This document shows, in pieces, positions 53,862 through 61,308 of a stretch of DNA of 64,000 nt. Numbering within the stretch: position 1 is the stretch's first letter; every line of letters starts with the position of its first letter. The notes under the pieces are model-generated. The model searched no databases and was not told the DNA's origin. It worked only from the letters and a program-made list of their open reading frames with translations. A program made the translations under genes and the position numbers. The stretch lies in contig CALRDN010000001.1 in NCBI GenBank assembly GCA_943354965.1, forward strand, positions 62,001-126,000, read 5' to 3'. This stretch comes from Candidatus Peribacteria bacterium. Lineage in GTDB: Bacteria; Patescibacteriota; Gracilibacteria; UBA1369; UBA12463.

Positions 53862-54932
53862 TCAATCTACTTTTTTCTTTTTTATCAATTCGTAAAATAA
53901 GTTTTTTCTGTTTTGGGCGAAGGGTAGAGGGGAATTAAAGGGGTGAATGCCCGAAGCCCAAAACTCCTTATATTGGAAAACGGCGAGTAATGATGGGTGT
54001 ATAAGCCTTTTGTCCAGAAACATGTGGAAGCCATTTGAGGTGATACCTGTTTTATTTTTTGATGGTTGTATAGGTTTTATTGCCTCTGGTGCATAAATCA
54101 AAATTGCCATATTTCTATCCTGAGTCATTTTTCTATCTTGCGCCCATCCGTCAAAATCAGACAAATAAGAAACTTGATCGACATCCCTTGTTGCGTCAAG
54201 TCCGTTTTCTTTCATTGCCAATTCTTCTCCATCGTCTCCATCATGATGAATGGTAGTAAGAGAAGTGTGGTCTCTGTCGGTACCAGTTGAAAAAGCATGT
54301 TGCACTCTCTCTCTGTTGATAACTCTGATTTTTAACCCTTTTCTATAAAGACCTGCTTGTTGTAGTGAGTCAACGATATGCTGCGTTAAAGATTCACCCT
54401 CTTTGGGTAGTGAAAAATTTCTTATTGGCTGTTCTTTGGGTCTTAACATCGAACTAACAGCATCTATCAATTTTTGATTTTTTATTTCATTTAACTTTTT
54501 TACTGCATACCACGGATCGCTAATACTTCTAATTTCCGTACTTTGAGTTTCATCTAATAATCCAATAACTGTTAACTGACTAACAAGTTCTTCCCTTTGT
54601 TTCAAATATTTCAAATGGCGAAGACAATAGCTTGGGTCGCGTTGTCTTAAATCAAATAAAACCGCTTCGTCTAATCCGTATCGCGGATTTTCCGACATTT
54701 CTTTAATTTTATTTTCTCGTTCTCTGATTTGTTTTATATGTTCCACACCCCATTCTGGAAATCTGCCTTTAATTTCGTCGGCGTACTCACGGGAAACTAA
54801 ACCTTCTGATACTGCGGTTTCAAGTTGGCTATGATATTGTTCTGGCGTTGTACGCTGGTTTTGTGAACCTCTAGAAAAAGGATCATCACCGAACTCATTT
54901 AATCCTTTTCCAAATTGTAATTTATCTTTCAT
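53862..54932 (-). CDS. Hypothetical protein, 356 aa
   Basis: Unrecognised. N-terminal half is helical and charged with repeated short segments around Tyr-Cys-Leu-Arg-His-Leu and Trp-Tyr-Ala-Val-Lys-Lys (DPSYCLRHLKYLKQREELV; SDPWYAVKKLNEIKNQKL). The C-terminal half (IRVINRERVQHAFSTGTDRD, DGWAQDRKMTQDRNMAILIY) is alpha/beta. The positions of H, D, R in the centre (TDRDHTSLTTIHHDGDDGEE) could be catalytic but match no family I know. It has its own promoter and a starting ATG at 54930-54932. Confidence 0.65.
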   Translation of the reverse strand: MKDKLQFGKGLNEFGDDPFSRGSQNQRTTPEQYHSQLETAVSEGLVSREYADEIKGRFPEWGVEHIKQIRERENKIKEMSENPRYGLDEAVLFDLRQRDPSYCLRHLKYLKQREELVSQLTVIGLLDETQSTEIRSISDPWYAVKKLNEIKNQKLIDAVSSMLRPKEQPIRNFSLPKEGESLTQHIVDSLQQAGLYRKGLKIRVINRERVQHAFSTGTDRDHTSLTTIHHDGDDGEELAMKENGLDATRDVDQVSYLSDFDGWAQDRKMTQDRNMAILIYAPEAIKPIQPSKNKTGITSNGFHMFLDKRLIHPSLLAVFQYKEFWASGIHPFNSPLPFAQNRKNLFYELIKKKKVD

Positions 54933-54952
54933 AAAATTTTATTTATCACTAT

Positions 54953-54981
54953 ATTATAGCTTATTTTAAGGTAAAATTCAA
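54953..54981 (-). promoter_or_regulatory. Promoter of the 356-aa gene
   Basis: Leftward TTGAAT (54976-54981), 17-nt spacer, perfect TATAAT (54953-54958), 20 nt before the ATG. Confidence 0.7.
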
Positions 54982-55000
54982 TTCAATATTCTGGCTTTAG

Positions 55001-55051
55001 AAAGGTCCTCGGCCAGTGGTTTATACACCACACATTAGCGGAGGCCTTTTT
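55001..55051 (+). repeat. Structured element A
   Basis: About 51 nt. AAAGG and CCUC pair with GAGG and CCUUU (one bulged U) as outer stem; inner stem GUGGU/ACCAC. It ends in a run of five T on the plus strand, so it can act as a terminator in that direction. It shares TCGGCC-n-GTGGTTT, ACCACAC and GCGGAGG with element B. Confidence 0.7.
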
Positions 55052-55153
55052 ATTTGTTTAAAAATAGTTCGCATAATAAGCAGATTCTTGTTGAATATGC
55101 GAAATTTGGCTGCATATACGCAATATATTACACAGAATGTTAACTTTCTTGAG

Positions 55154-55182
55154 TTGACCGTGAGGGGCGATTTTGATATGAT
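55154..55182 (+). promoter_or_regulatory. Plus-strand promoter reading into element B
   Basis: TTGACC (55154-55159), 17-nt spacer, TATGAT (55177-55182). The expected start is about 55189-55190, right at the first base of element B. The transcript would continue antisense into the nuclease-like gene. Confidence 0.65.
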
Positions 55183-55190
55183 GTTTACGT

Positions 55191-55239
55191 AAAGATCTTC
55201 GGCCCGTGGTTTTCGTACCACACTTGCGGAGGATCTTTT
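55191..55239 (+). repeat. Structured element B
   Basis: About 49 nt. AAAGAUCUUC pairs with GGAGGAUCUUU over 10 bp, inner stem GUGGU/ACCAC. Compared with A the outer stem differs on both sides with pairing kept (G-C in A is A-U in B at the same rung), which suggests selection on structure. It holds GGAGG (55228-55232) seven nt before an ATG at 55240, with that motif buried in the stem. It starts within 2 nt of the predicted start of the plus-strand promoter. Confidence 0.7.
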
Positions 55240-55242
55240 ATG

Positions 55243-55650
55243 TTATTCTGGAAAAAGGGAAATGAGGTATTTTTGGTTCGTTTTTGGGAGTTCCTTAATC
55301 TGCACTGTGAAGTAATAACCATCCTGCGTTCTTCCTCGAAATCGATGCAGAATTTCGCTTTTTTTGTTTGGATTTCTGCTAGATTCTGGTGGTTTTTTTG
55401 TCTTTTGAATGAGTTCAATTGCGGCACTAAAATATTTCAATCTACGAAGCCTATCGCGTGGATTTTTGTTGTGCATATGCTCCCAGAAAAAATCAAGAAA
55501 AATCTTCTGCTTATTGAAATATACTGACCGAATATGTGGTTTTCTCTTTGTTTTGTTTTTTAAAATTTTAAAGAAGCCATATGCCTTTGCGTAAATCTCT
55601 CTAAAATCCGTACCTGGCGTCCTCCCTGTTTTGGCTTGATAATACTGCAT
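55243..55650 (-). CDS. Small nuclease-like protein, 135 aa
   Basis: Starts MQYYQAKTGRTPGTDFREIY. A central basic helical region (KPHIRSVYFNKQKIFLDFFW, then RDRLRRLKYFSAAIELI) and a C-terminal sheet region (ILHRFRGRTQDGYYFTVQIK, YLISLFP) recall small Barnase/RelE/ColE5-like (PBECR) nuclease proteins. From memory, similar small proteins occur in CPR genomes; I cannot confirm this without a search. Possible catalytic residues are H/R of LHRFRGRT. The opposite-strand frame (55240-55527) is hydrophobic and looks like a shadow. It has its own promoter 6 nt before the ATG. Confidence 0.65.
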   Translation of the reverse strand: MQYYQAKTGRTPGTDFREIYAKAYGFFKILKNKTKRKPHIRSVYFNKQKIFLDFFWEHMHNKNPRDRLRRLKYFSAAIELIQKTKKPPESSRNPNKKSEILHRFRGRTQDGYYFTVQIKELPKTNQKYLISLFPE

Positions 55651-55656
55651 TCTGGG

Positions 55657-55685
55657 AATGTATCATTCTTCGTAGGGAGTGTCAA
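55657..55685 (-). promoter_or_regulatory. Promoter of the nuclease-like gene
   Basis: Leftward perfect TTGACA (55680-55685), 17-nt spacer, TACATT (55657-55662). Only 6 nt separate the -10 from the ATG at 55650, so the transcript should be leaderless. Confidence 0.75.
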
Positions 55686-55723
55686 TCGTTTATGGCTTGT
55701 GCTAGCCATTTCCGTGTCATTAA

Positions 55724-55763
55724 TTTGTTATAAATTTGTTAAGAAAATGTCAGGGATTTGTTA
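55724..55763 (+). repeat. Three TTTGTTA direct repeats before the recombinase gene
   Basis: TTTGTTA at 55724-55730, 55735-55741 and 55757-55763; the third reads GTTAGAT, fitting GTTRRRY. They lie 53-92 bp before the recombinase ATG and may be its binding site or operator. Confidence 0.45.
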
Positions 55764-55815
55764 GATGGGCGTGGTAGTGTGGGGATTGGTTTTTTATTAA
55801 TTATTTCTTGTTTGT

Positions 55816-56646
55816 ATGGATGAGCTGTTGAAAATGGCGGAGGAGGAGATGAAGTTAAGAAATTATAGTAGGCGGACGGTGAAGACGTATTTGGGATGCT
55901 TGAGGGGGTATTTTTTGTATTGTATGGGATTGCGTTTGGGGAAGGAGGCGTTGTCGGAGTGGAGTAGGGAGAGGGTTCGGGCGTTTTTGCTTTTGAAGAT
56001 TGATGCGGGAAAGAGTTCGTCGACGGTGAATGTGTATTTGAATAGTATTTTGTTTTTGTATCGGGAGGTTTTGAAGGTGGCCGGAAAAGTGGATGTGAAG
56101 TTTGGGAAGCGCGAGCAGCGGTTGCCGGTGGTTTTGTCACATGGGGAGATTGTGAGAATGCTGGAGGGGACGGTGAATTTTAAGCATCGGGTGATGCTGG
56201 CGGTGGCGTACGGGGCGGGGTTGAGGGTGAGTGAGGTGGTGGGTTTGAGGGTGAGAGATTTGGACTTCGAGGGCGGTTTGATTACGGTGCGGCAGGGAAA
56301 AGGAAACAAAGATAGGGTGACGGTGTTGCCTTCGATGGTGGTTGGAGATGTGCGGAGGTTGATTGCGAGACGAGAGGCGGGGGATTTGGTGTTTGAGAGT
56401 AGTTGGGGCGGGAAGTTGAGTACCAGGAGCGCGCAGAAGGTTTTTGAGCAGGCTTTGGGGAGGGCGGGGATTCATGTGGTGGCGACGTTTCATTCGCTGA
56501 GGCATAGTTTTGCTACGCATTTGTTGGAGCACGGAGTGGATGTGCGGTATGTGCAGGAGTTGCTGGGGCATAGCAATATTCGCACCACGCAGAGGTATAC
56601 GCACGTGAGTAGGAAGGCGATCGGGGGAATTGAGAGTCCGTTGTAG
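55816..56646 (+). CDS. Tyrosine site-specific recombinase
   Basis: 276 aa, DNA-cutting and joining enzyme of the Xer/integron-integrase class. SAM-like N-terminal domain (YSRRTVKTYLGCLRGYFLY) and catalytic domain with R in YGAGLRVSEVVGLRVRDLDF, K in RQGKGNKDRVTVLP, H-L-R-H in FHSLRHSFATHLLEHGVDV, H in LGHSNIRTTQRYTHV and the nucleophile Y of RYTHV. It ends GGIESPL, as many integron-like integrases do, but the extra helix of IntI is absent. Coding strand is very G-rich, unlike nearby genes. No identified att core in the flanks. Confidence 0.92.
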   Translation: MDELLKMAEEEMKLRNYSRRTVKTYLGCLRGYFLYCMGLRLGKEALSEWSRERVRAFLLLKIDAGKSSSTVNVYLNSILFLYREVLKVAGKVDVKFGKREQRLPVVLSHGEIVRMLEGTVNFKHRVMLAVAYGAGLRVSEVVGLRVRDLDFEGGLITVRQGKGNKDRVTVLPSMVVGDVRRLIARREAGDLVFESSWGGKLSTRSAQKVFEQALGRAGIHVVATFHSLRHSFATHLLEHGVDVRYVQELLGHSNIRTTQRYTHVSRKAIGGIESPL

Positions 56647-56656
56647 GCCGTATGGT

Positions 56657-57244
56657 TTAGAACCCAAACAGCATATCTCTGATCTCGGGTTTGACCTTGT
56701 CGGGGCCCCACGGTGGATCCCAGACGATTTGGACGGAGGCGGAGGTGATTTCTGGGACGAGTTGGGGGAGGACGGTTTGGACCTGTTCCATGATCATGGG
56801 GCCGACGGGACAGCCCATGGATGTCAGGGTCATGATTACCACGGCGTCGTAGGTGCCGTCAGGGAGTTTTTCGAGGTTGGCGCCGTAGATGAGACCGAGG
56901 TCGACGATGCCGATGCCGATTTCCGGGTCGAGAATTTCGTTGAGTGCGGCGCCGATTTTCTCCATCATCGGATTTTCTTTTCGGAGATCGTCGAATGTTT
57001 TTGTCATTTTTGGACCGTTGCCTTTGGCGTAGTCTATGCGCTTCTGGAGATCGGGGCCGAAGACGGATGGAGATGGTTTTTTTGTGGTGGTTTTTTCGGA
57101 AGATAATTTTTTTACCGGAAGATTTTTAATAAACATTTTCCTCACGATGAGTTTCTTCGTGGTTGGTTTTTTTACAACTGATTTTTTTACAGTTGGTTTC
57201 TTCGTTGTGATTTTCTTTGTCGGGATTTTTTTATTGGTGCTCAT
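56657..57244 (-). CDS. DUF59 (MIP18/SufT-like) Fe-S maturation protein with Lys-rich N-terminus
   Basis: 195 aa. Residues 1-65 are a low-complexity tract of KKxTTKKPxVKK-like repeats (MSTNKKIPTKKITTKKPTVK). The DUF59 domain follows: EKIGAALNEILDPEIGIGIV, DLGLIYGANLEK, VVIMTLTSMGCPVGPMIMEQ (Cys in the conserved place) and VQIVWDPPWGPDKVKPEIRD. It is the last gene of the SUF operon and overlaps sufU by 4 nt. It probably helps deliver Fe-S clusters. The Lys-rich tail could bind nucleic acid or membrane. Confidence 0.9.
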   Translation of the reverse strand: MSTNKKIPTKKITTKKPTVKKSVVKKPTTKKLIVRKMFIKNLPVKKLSSEKTTTKKPSPSVFGPDLQKRIDYAKGNGPKMTKTFDDLRKENPMMEKIGAALNEILDPEIGIGIVDLGLIYGANLEKLPDGTYDAVVIMTLTSMGCPVGPMIMEQVQTVLPQLVPEITSASVQIVWDPPWGPDKVKPEIRDMLFGF

Positions 57245-57618
57245 TGTGCTTGGTGTTTAAGGAGAATAATCGCTTTTTTGAGGAGGGTGTAGCCGAGGAG
57301 GGCGCATTTGACGCGGGCGGGGGAGATGGCGACGCCAAGGAGTTTATAGAGTTCGTCTTTGGAGAAGCTTTCTGCGTCCGTGAGAGATTTGTGGAGAATT
57401 TCTTCGGTAAGGATAGACATGGCGGCCTGTGATATGGCGCATCCGGAGCCGTCAAAACCGATTTCTTTGATGTGAGAATTTTCTACGGTCAGATCGAGAA
57501 CGAGTTTGTCGCCGCAGAGGGGATTGGCATCATCGACGGTGATGGTTGGTTTGTCGAGACGTCCGTGATTGCGCGGATTTTGGAAGTGGTCGAGAATGTT
57601 TTCTGCGTAGAGGTCCAT
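57241..57618 (-). CDS. sufU: SufU/IscU-type Fe-S scaffold or sulfur acceptor
   Basis: 125 aa. LYAENILDHFQNPRNHGRLD, VDDANPLCGDKLVLDLTVEN (first Cys and Asp), IGFDGSGCAISQAAMSILTE (second Cys), VKCALLGYTLLKKAI (third Cys). These are the three Cys of the family. The spacing between the second and third Cys fits SufU of Gram-positive type, which takes sulfur from SufS and transfers it with zinc. It lies 2 nt downstream of sufS. Confidence 0.93.
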   Translation of the reverse strand: MDLYAENILDHFQNPRNHGRLDKPTITVDDANPLCGDKLVLDLTVENSHIKEIGFDGSGCAISQAAMSILTEEILHKSLTDAESFSKDELYKLLGVAISPARVKCALLGYTLLKKAIILLKHQAQ

Positions 57619-57620
57619 AG

Positions 57621-58871
57621 TTACGAGATGTTGAAGATTTTTTTTGCTTTCATGATGGCCTCGATTGCGATGTCGATATCTTCTTCGGTGTTGTACACAG
57701 AGAAGCTGATACGTGCGGTTGCGGGAACGGAGATGCTTTCCATAAGTGGCTTGGCACAGTGGTTTCCGCCGCGGATGCAGACGTTTTCGCTGTTGAATAT
57801 TTCAGCGATATCATGAGGATGAATGCCGCTGATGGCGAATGAAATTACGCCGGTCATGTCAGTGTCATTTTTTGGAATATGTAATTTGAGATTTTTGATA
57901 TTTTCTAGTTTTGCGCGCGCATAGCCGATGAGTTTTTGGTCGTGCTGTCGAACATTTTCCATTCCCAGGTTGGTGAGGTAGGTGATGGCTTCTTTGAAAG
58001 CAATTACATCGGCGATATTTTGAGTGCCCGCCTCGAACTTCCATGGGAGGTCGTTCCATGTCGCATCGCGCTGATGAACTTCGCGAATCATGTCACCACC
58101 GAAAAGAAATGGAGGCATTTCTTCGAGAAGATTTTTTTTGCCGTAGAGGATGCCCACGCCAGTGGGCCCGAGCATTTTATGGCTAGAGAATGCGAAGAAA
58201 TCGCAGTCGAAATCTTGGACGTCAATGGGGAGATGTGCAGCAGATTGAGCACCATCGATGAGGATTTTGGCGGAGCCGAGCGAGTGCGCGAGCGAGGCTA
58301 TTTCTTTTATAGGATTAATCGTTCCGGTGACATTACTGGCATGCGTAATGGCAATTAATTTTACGGATTTATTTTCCGTAAGATATTTTTTTAACCACTC
58401 CATGTCGAGAAGATATGGAGTCTCCGGATTCCTTGAAAGAGGAATTACCTCAAGTCTTGCATTCTTCTTGATGGCTACCTGCTGCCATGGGATGAGATTT
58501 GAGTGATGTTCGAGAGCGCTCACAATGATAATGTCTCCTTCGTGAATATTCTGCTCTGCCCACGTGTATGCTACGAGATTAATTCCTTCTGTCGTATTGC
58601 GCGTAAAAATAATTTCCTCAGTTGATTTGGCGTTGATAAATGTTTTTACTGATTCGCGCGTGGCCTCGTATGCAGCATCTGCTTCTTGTGCGATGGTATA
58701 TACTCCACGATGAATATTGGCATTACTGTTTGCATAATAGTTCGTAATGGCATCAATGACGGACTGTGGTTTTTGTGATGTAGAAGCGCTGTCTAGATAG
58801 ACAAGCGGCTTGTTTTCAATTACTCGTGAGAGGATTGGGAAGTCTTTTTTGACGAGATGTGGGTCAAACAT
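57621..58871 (-). CDS. sufS: Cysteine desulfurase SufS
   Basis: PLP enzyme that provides sulfur for Fe-S assembly. 416 aa, class II. DFPILSRVIENKPLVYLDSA, NIHRGVYTIAQEADAAYEAT, KILIDGAQSAAHLPIDVQDF, PLP lysine in FFAFSSHKMLGPTGVGILYG, and the catalytic Cys in VCIRGGNHCAKPLMESI, as in SufS. The partner scaffold gene sufU follows at once. Residue set is complete, so an active enzyme is expected. Confidence 0.97.
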   Translation of the reverse strand: MFDPHLVKKDFPILSRVIENKPLVYLDSASTSQKPQSVIDAITNYYANSNANIHRGVYTIAQEADAAYEATRESVKTFINAKSTEEIIFTRNTTEGINLVAYTWAEQNIHEGDIIIVSALEHHSNLIPWQQVAIKKNARLEVIPLSRNPETPYLLDMEWLKKYLTENKSVKLIAITHASNVTGTINPIKEIASLAHSLGSAKILIDGAQSAAHLPIDVQDFDCDFFAFSSHKMLGPTGVGILYGKKNLLEEMPPFLFGGDMIREVHQRDATWNDLPWKFEAGTQNIADVIAFKEAITYLTNLGMENVRQHDQKLIGYARAKLENIKNLKLHIPKNDTDMTGVISFAISGIHPHDIAEIFNSENVCIRGGNHCAKPLMESISVPATARISFSVYNTEEDIDIAIEAIMKAKKIFNIS

Positions 58872-58882
58872 TGTGAAAAATA

Positions 58883-59212
58883 TTATATGGATTCAGGTGT
58901 TTCTACCTCAGGAATATCAACAAATATTATGCCGTTTTCTATTTTCGTAGGATACGTTTTGAGGGGTTGAGTAGCAGGTAGACTCAGAACTTTTCCGTCA
59001 CGGACGTCGAACATGCCACCATGAAGTGGGCACTCGATGACACATCCCTCGAGGGTTCCTTCGCTGAGATCGGCGTCTGCATGCGAACAAATTCGCTGTA
59101 CTGCATAGGCGACACCATTGATGTTTGCAATCATGAGTTTGATTTCATTGATTTCAAACTTGGTTTTTTCTCCTGATGGAAGTGCTTCTATGGTAACGGT
59201 TGGCGTAAACAT
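58883..59212 (-). CDS. Rieske-type [2Fe-2S] ferredoxin
   Basis: 109 aa. Rieske motif box 1 ICSHADADLSEGTLEGC (C-x-H) and box 2 IECPLHGGMFDVRDGKVLSL (C-x2-H) bind the [2Fe-2S] cluster. The N-terminus lacks a membrane anchor, so it is a soluble NirD/BphF-type ferredoxin. Within the SUF operon it could donate electrons for cluster assembly or be a cluster acceptor; this link is inferred from position. Confidence 0.93.
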   Translation of the reverse strand: MFTPTVTIEALPSGEKTKFEINEIKLMIANINGVAYAVQRICSHADADLSEGTLEGCVIECPLHGGMFDVRDGKVLSLPATQPLKTYPTKIENGIIFVDIPEVETPESI

Positions 59213-59239
59213 ACGGTGTCGAGTTAGAGAAAATATACG

Positions 59240-59878
59240 TTATAAAAGGGTTGCCTGTAATGATTCTCTCACTTTTGTGGCTATCTTGTCATCGTTTATT
59301 TGTTCAAGGAGGCTTTCGAAAAATCCTTCTATCATTAATTCTCGTGCCTGTTCTTCGCTGAGTCCGCGCGAGCAAAGGTAAAAAATAGTTTCTTCGTCGA
59401 CCTGACCTACGGATGCGCTGTGTCCGGCCTTCACGTCGTTTGCCTCTATTTCAAGCGCTGGAACAGACTTTGATTTTGCCTGTTTTGAGAGAAGCATCGT
59501 GTCATGAGAGAGGTGACCATCGGATTCGTGTGTATGTTTTTCTATGCGAATTAATCCAAAATAATCAGAAGTAGATTTGTCTTTGAGCATGGTTTTGATT
59601 TGCGCGTGGCCGTAAGTATTGTTGGCGTTGTGAATTGTCTGTGTCTCGAATTTGACCGTGTCGGAATTTTTCCCTGCAAAAAGTCCAATGATATTTACGC
59701 GTGCGTGATCACCATTGAGCTTGAACGTAATAATACTTTTTTCCTCAGGATTTGAGTTTTTGAAAGAGAGCACATACTGGAGTTCTGCGCTTTCTTCCAG
59801 CGTAATCGTGTGTGACCCAGGTACATCTTGGAAGATGATCTGTTTGGCTGATTTCGGTATGGTGAGTAGTTGAGTCAT
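59240..59878 (-). CDS. sufD: SufD-like scaffold subunit (short form)
   Basis: 212 aa, about half of the usual SufD (about 430). It keeps the beta-helix core (KLNGDHARVNIIGLFAGKNS, QTIHNANNTYGHAQIKTML) and the C-terminal helical part with EIEANDVKAGHSASVGQVDE, whose His matches the conserved SufD His, then IFYLCSRGLSEEQARELMIE. The N-terminal helical domain is missing. It presumably forms SufBC2D with the adjacent SufB and SufC. Confidence 0.9.
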   Translation of the reverse strand: MTQLLTIPKSAKQIIFQDVPGSHTITLEESAELQYVLSFKNSNPEEKSIITFKLNGDHARVNIIGLFAGKNSDTVKFETQTIHNANNTYGHAQIKTMLKDKSTSDYFGLIRIEKHTHESDGHLSHDTMLLSKQAKSKSVPALEIEANDVKAGHSASVGQVDEETIFYLCSRGLSEEQARELMIEGFFESLLEQINDDKIATKVRESLQATLL

Positions 59879-59886
59879 AATGATTG

Positions 59887-61305
59887 TTATCCAACTGATC
59901 CTTCCATCTCCATCGAGATGAGGCGGTTAAGTTCTAAGGCGTACTCCATGGGGAATTCTTTTATGAGTGGTGCGAGAAATCCATTTACAATCATATTTGA
60001 AGCTTCCTGTTCGGAAAGACCGCGAGACATGAGATAAAATAACTGCTCTTGGGAGATTTTGGTAACGGTTGCTTCGTGGGCGATGGCGACGTTATTCTCG
60101 TCGATCTGCATGGTTGGATACGTATCGGTGGAGGAGTCTTCGTCGAGGAGGAGCGCGTCACAGGTGACGCGCGAACGGCTTCTTTCTGCGCCTGGAGCGA
60201 CATTTAGCATGCCTCTATACGAGGTGCGTCCACCATGAAGGCTTACTGATTTTGCATTAATAACGGACGATGTATCTGGAGCGAGGTGATAAATTTTTCC
60301 ACCGGCGTCTTGGTGCTGGTCTTTGTTTGCGAGAGCGAGTGAGAGAATTTCTCCTCGTGCGCCTTTCCCTTTCAAATAAATACTTGGATACTTCATCGTG
60401 AGTTTCGAACCGATATTACAATCGAGCCACATCATGGTTGCGTTTTCTTCGGCAACGGCACGTTTTGTAACTAGGTTAAATACGTTCTTTGACCAGTTCT
60501 GTACGGTGGTGTATTGCACGCGTGCGTCTTTGTGTACAATAATTTCCACAACGGCCGAGTGCAGTGAGTCCGTGGCATAAATTGGCGCAGTGCAGCCCTC
60601 GGTATAGTGAACTGATGAGCCTTCTTCTGCGATAATTAATGTTCTCTCAAACTGTCCGGCGTTTTCTGCATTGATGCGGAAGTAGGCCTGTAGTGGTAGC
60701 TCTACATGTACCCCTTTTGGGATATATACAAATGATCCACCGCTCCATACGGCGGAGTTTAGGGCGGCTAGTTTGTTATCTCGAATTGGCACAACGGTTG
60801 CAAAATATTTCCGAACGATGTCAGGATGTTTCTGCACGGCAGTATCTGTATCTGTGAAAATAACTCCTTTTTCTTCGAGATGTTTTTGTAATGAGTGGTA
60901 CACCGTTTCGGATTCGTACTGTGCTCCTACACCTGCGAGAAATTTCTTTTCCGCCTCGGGAATTCCTAATCGATCAAAGGTGTTTTTGATATCCGCAGGA
61001 ACGTCTTCCCAGCTACGCGCCTTGCGATCTGTTGGTTTGATATAGTAGTGAATATTTTCAAAATCAATCTCTTGCAAGAAGGGACTACCCCACATCGGCA
61101 TCGGCTTCTCTCGGTAGATTTTGTAGGCTTTAAGCCGAAAATCGAGCATCCACTGTGGTTCTTTTTTGTACGCAGAAATCATTCGCACGGTTTCCTCCGT
61201 CAATCCTTTTCCTGATTTAAACTCATAATCTTTTTCCGAATCATGAAATCCGTACTTGTAGTCGGTGAGCTCTTCCGTGATTTGTGATTGTTGTTTGGTA
61301 GCCAT
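59887..61305 (-). CDS. sufB: Fe-S cluster scaffold SufB
   Basis: 472 aa, full length. [79 protein letters not shown], and [20 protein letters not shown] are hallmarks. At the position of E. coli Cys405 (QLFFC) there is Leu, as in Firmicute-type SufB. Nine nt before sufD and just after sufC. Confidence 0.97.
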   Translation of the reverse strand: MATKQQSQITEELTDYKYGFHDSEKDYEFKSGKGLTEETVRMISAYKKEPQWMLDFRLKAYKIYREKPMPMWGSPFLQEIDFENIHYYIKPTDRKARSWEDVPADIKNTFDRLGIPEAEKKFLAGVGAQYESETVYHSLQKHLEEKGVIFTDTDTAVQKHPDIVRKYFATVVPIRDNKLAALNSAVWSGGSFVYIPKGVHVELPLQAYFRINAENAGQFERTLIIAEEGSSVHYTEGCTAPIYATDSLHSAVVEIIVHKDARVQYTTVQNWSKNVFNLVTKRAVAEENATMMWLDCNIGSKLTMKYPSIYLKGKGARGEILSLALANKDQHQDAGGKIYHLAPDTSSVINAKSVSLHGGRTSYRGMLNVAPGAERSRSRVTCDALLLDEDSSTDTYPTMQIDENNVAIAHEATVTKISQEQLFYLMSRGLSEQEASNMIVNGFLAPLIKEFPMEYALELNRLISMEMEGSVG

Positions 61306-61308
61306 AAT

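Larger units (their letters stand above)
54933..55242. other. Intergenic region with two structured elements
   Basis: 310 nt. Contents in order: the leftward promoter of the 356-aa gene, element A, an A/T-rich segment with an ATATGC/GCATAT hairpin (about 55095-55117), a rightward promoter at 55154-55182, and element B. No protein frame here is convincing. Confidence 0.5.

Noticed and set aside
55240..55527. Plus-strand 95-aa ORF with perfect GGAGG spacing after element B
   Set aside because: Composition is hydrophobic/aromatic as expected of an antisense shadow of the minus gene. The SD match may be by chance or part of the element; I list it as a finding on the element, not as a gene.
55724..55763. 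Integron attI site
   Set aside because: The GTTRRRY match points toward the recombinase gene, opposite to known attI; no second core of the right orientation.
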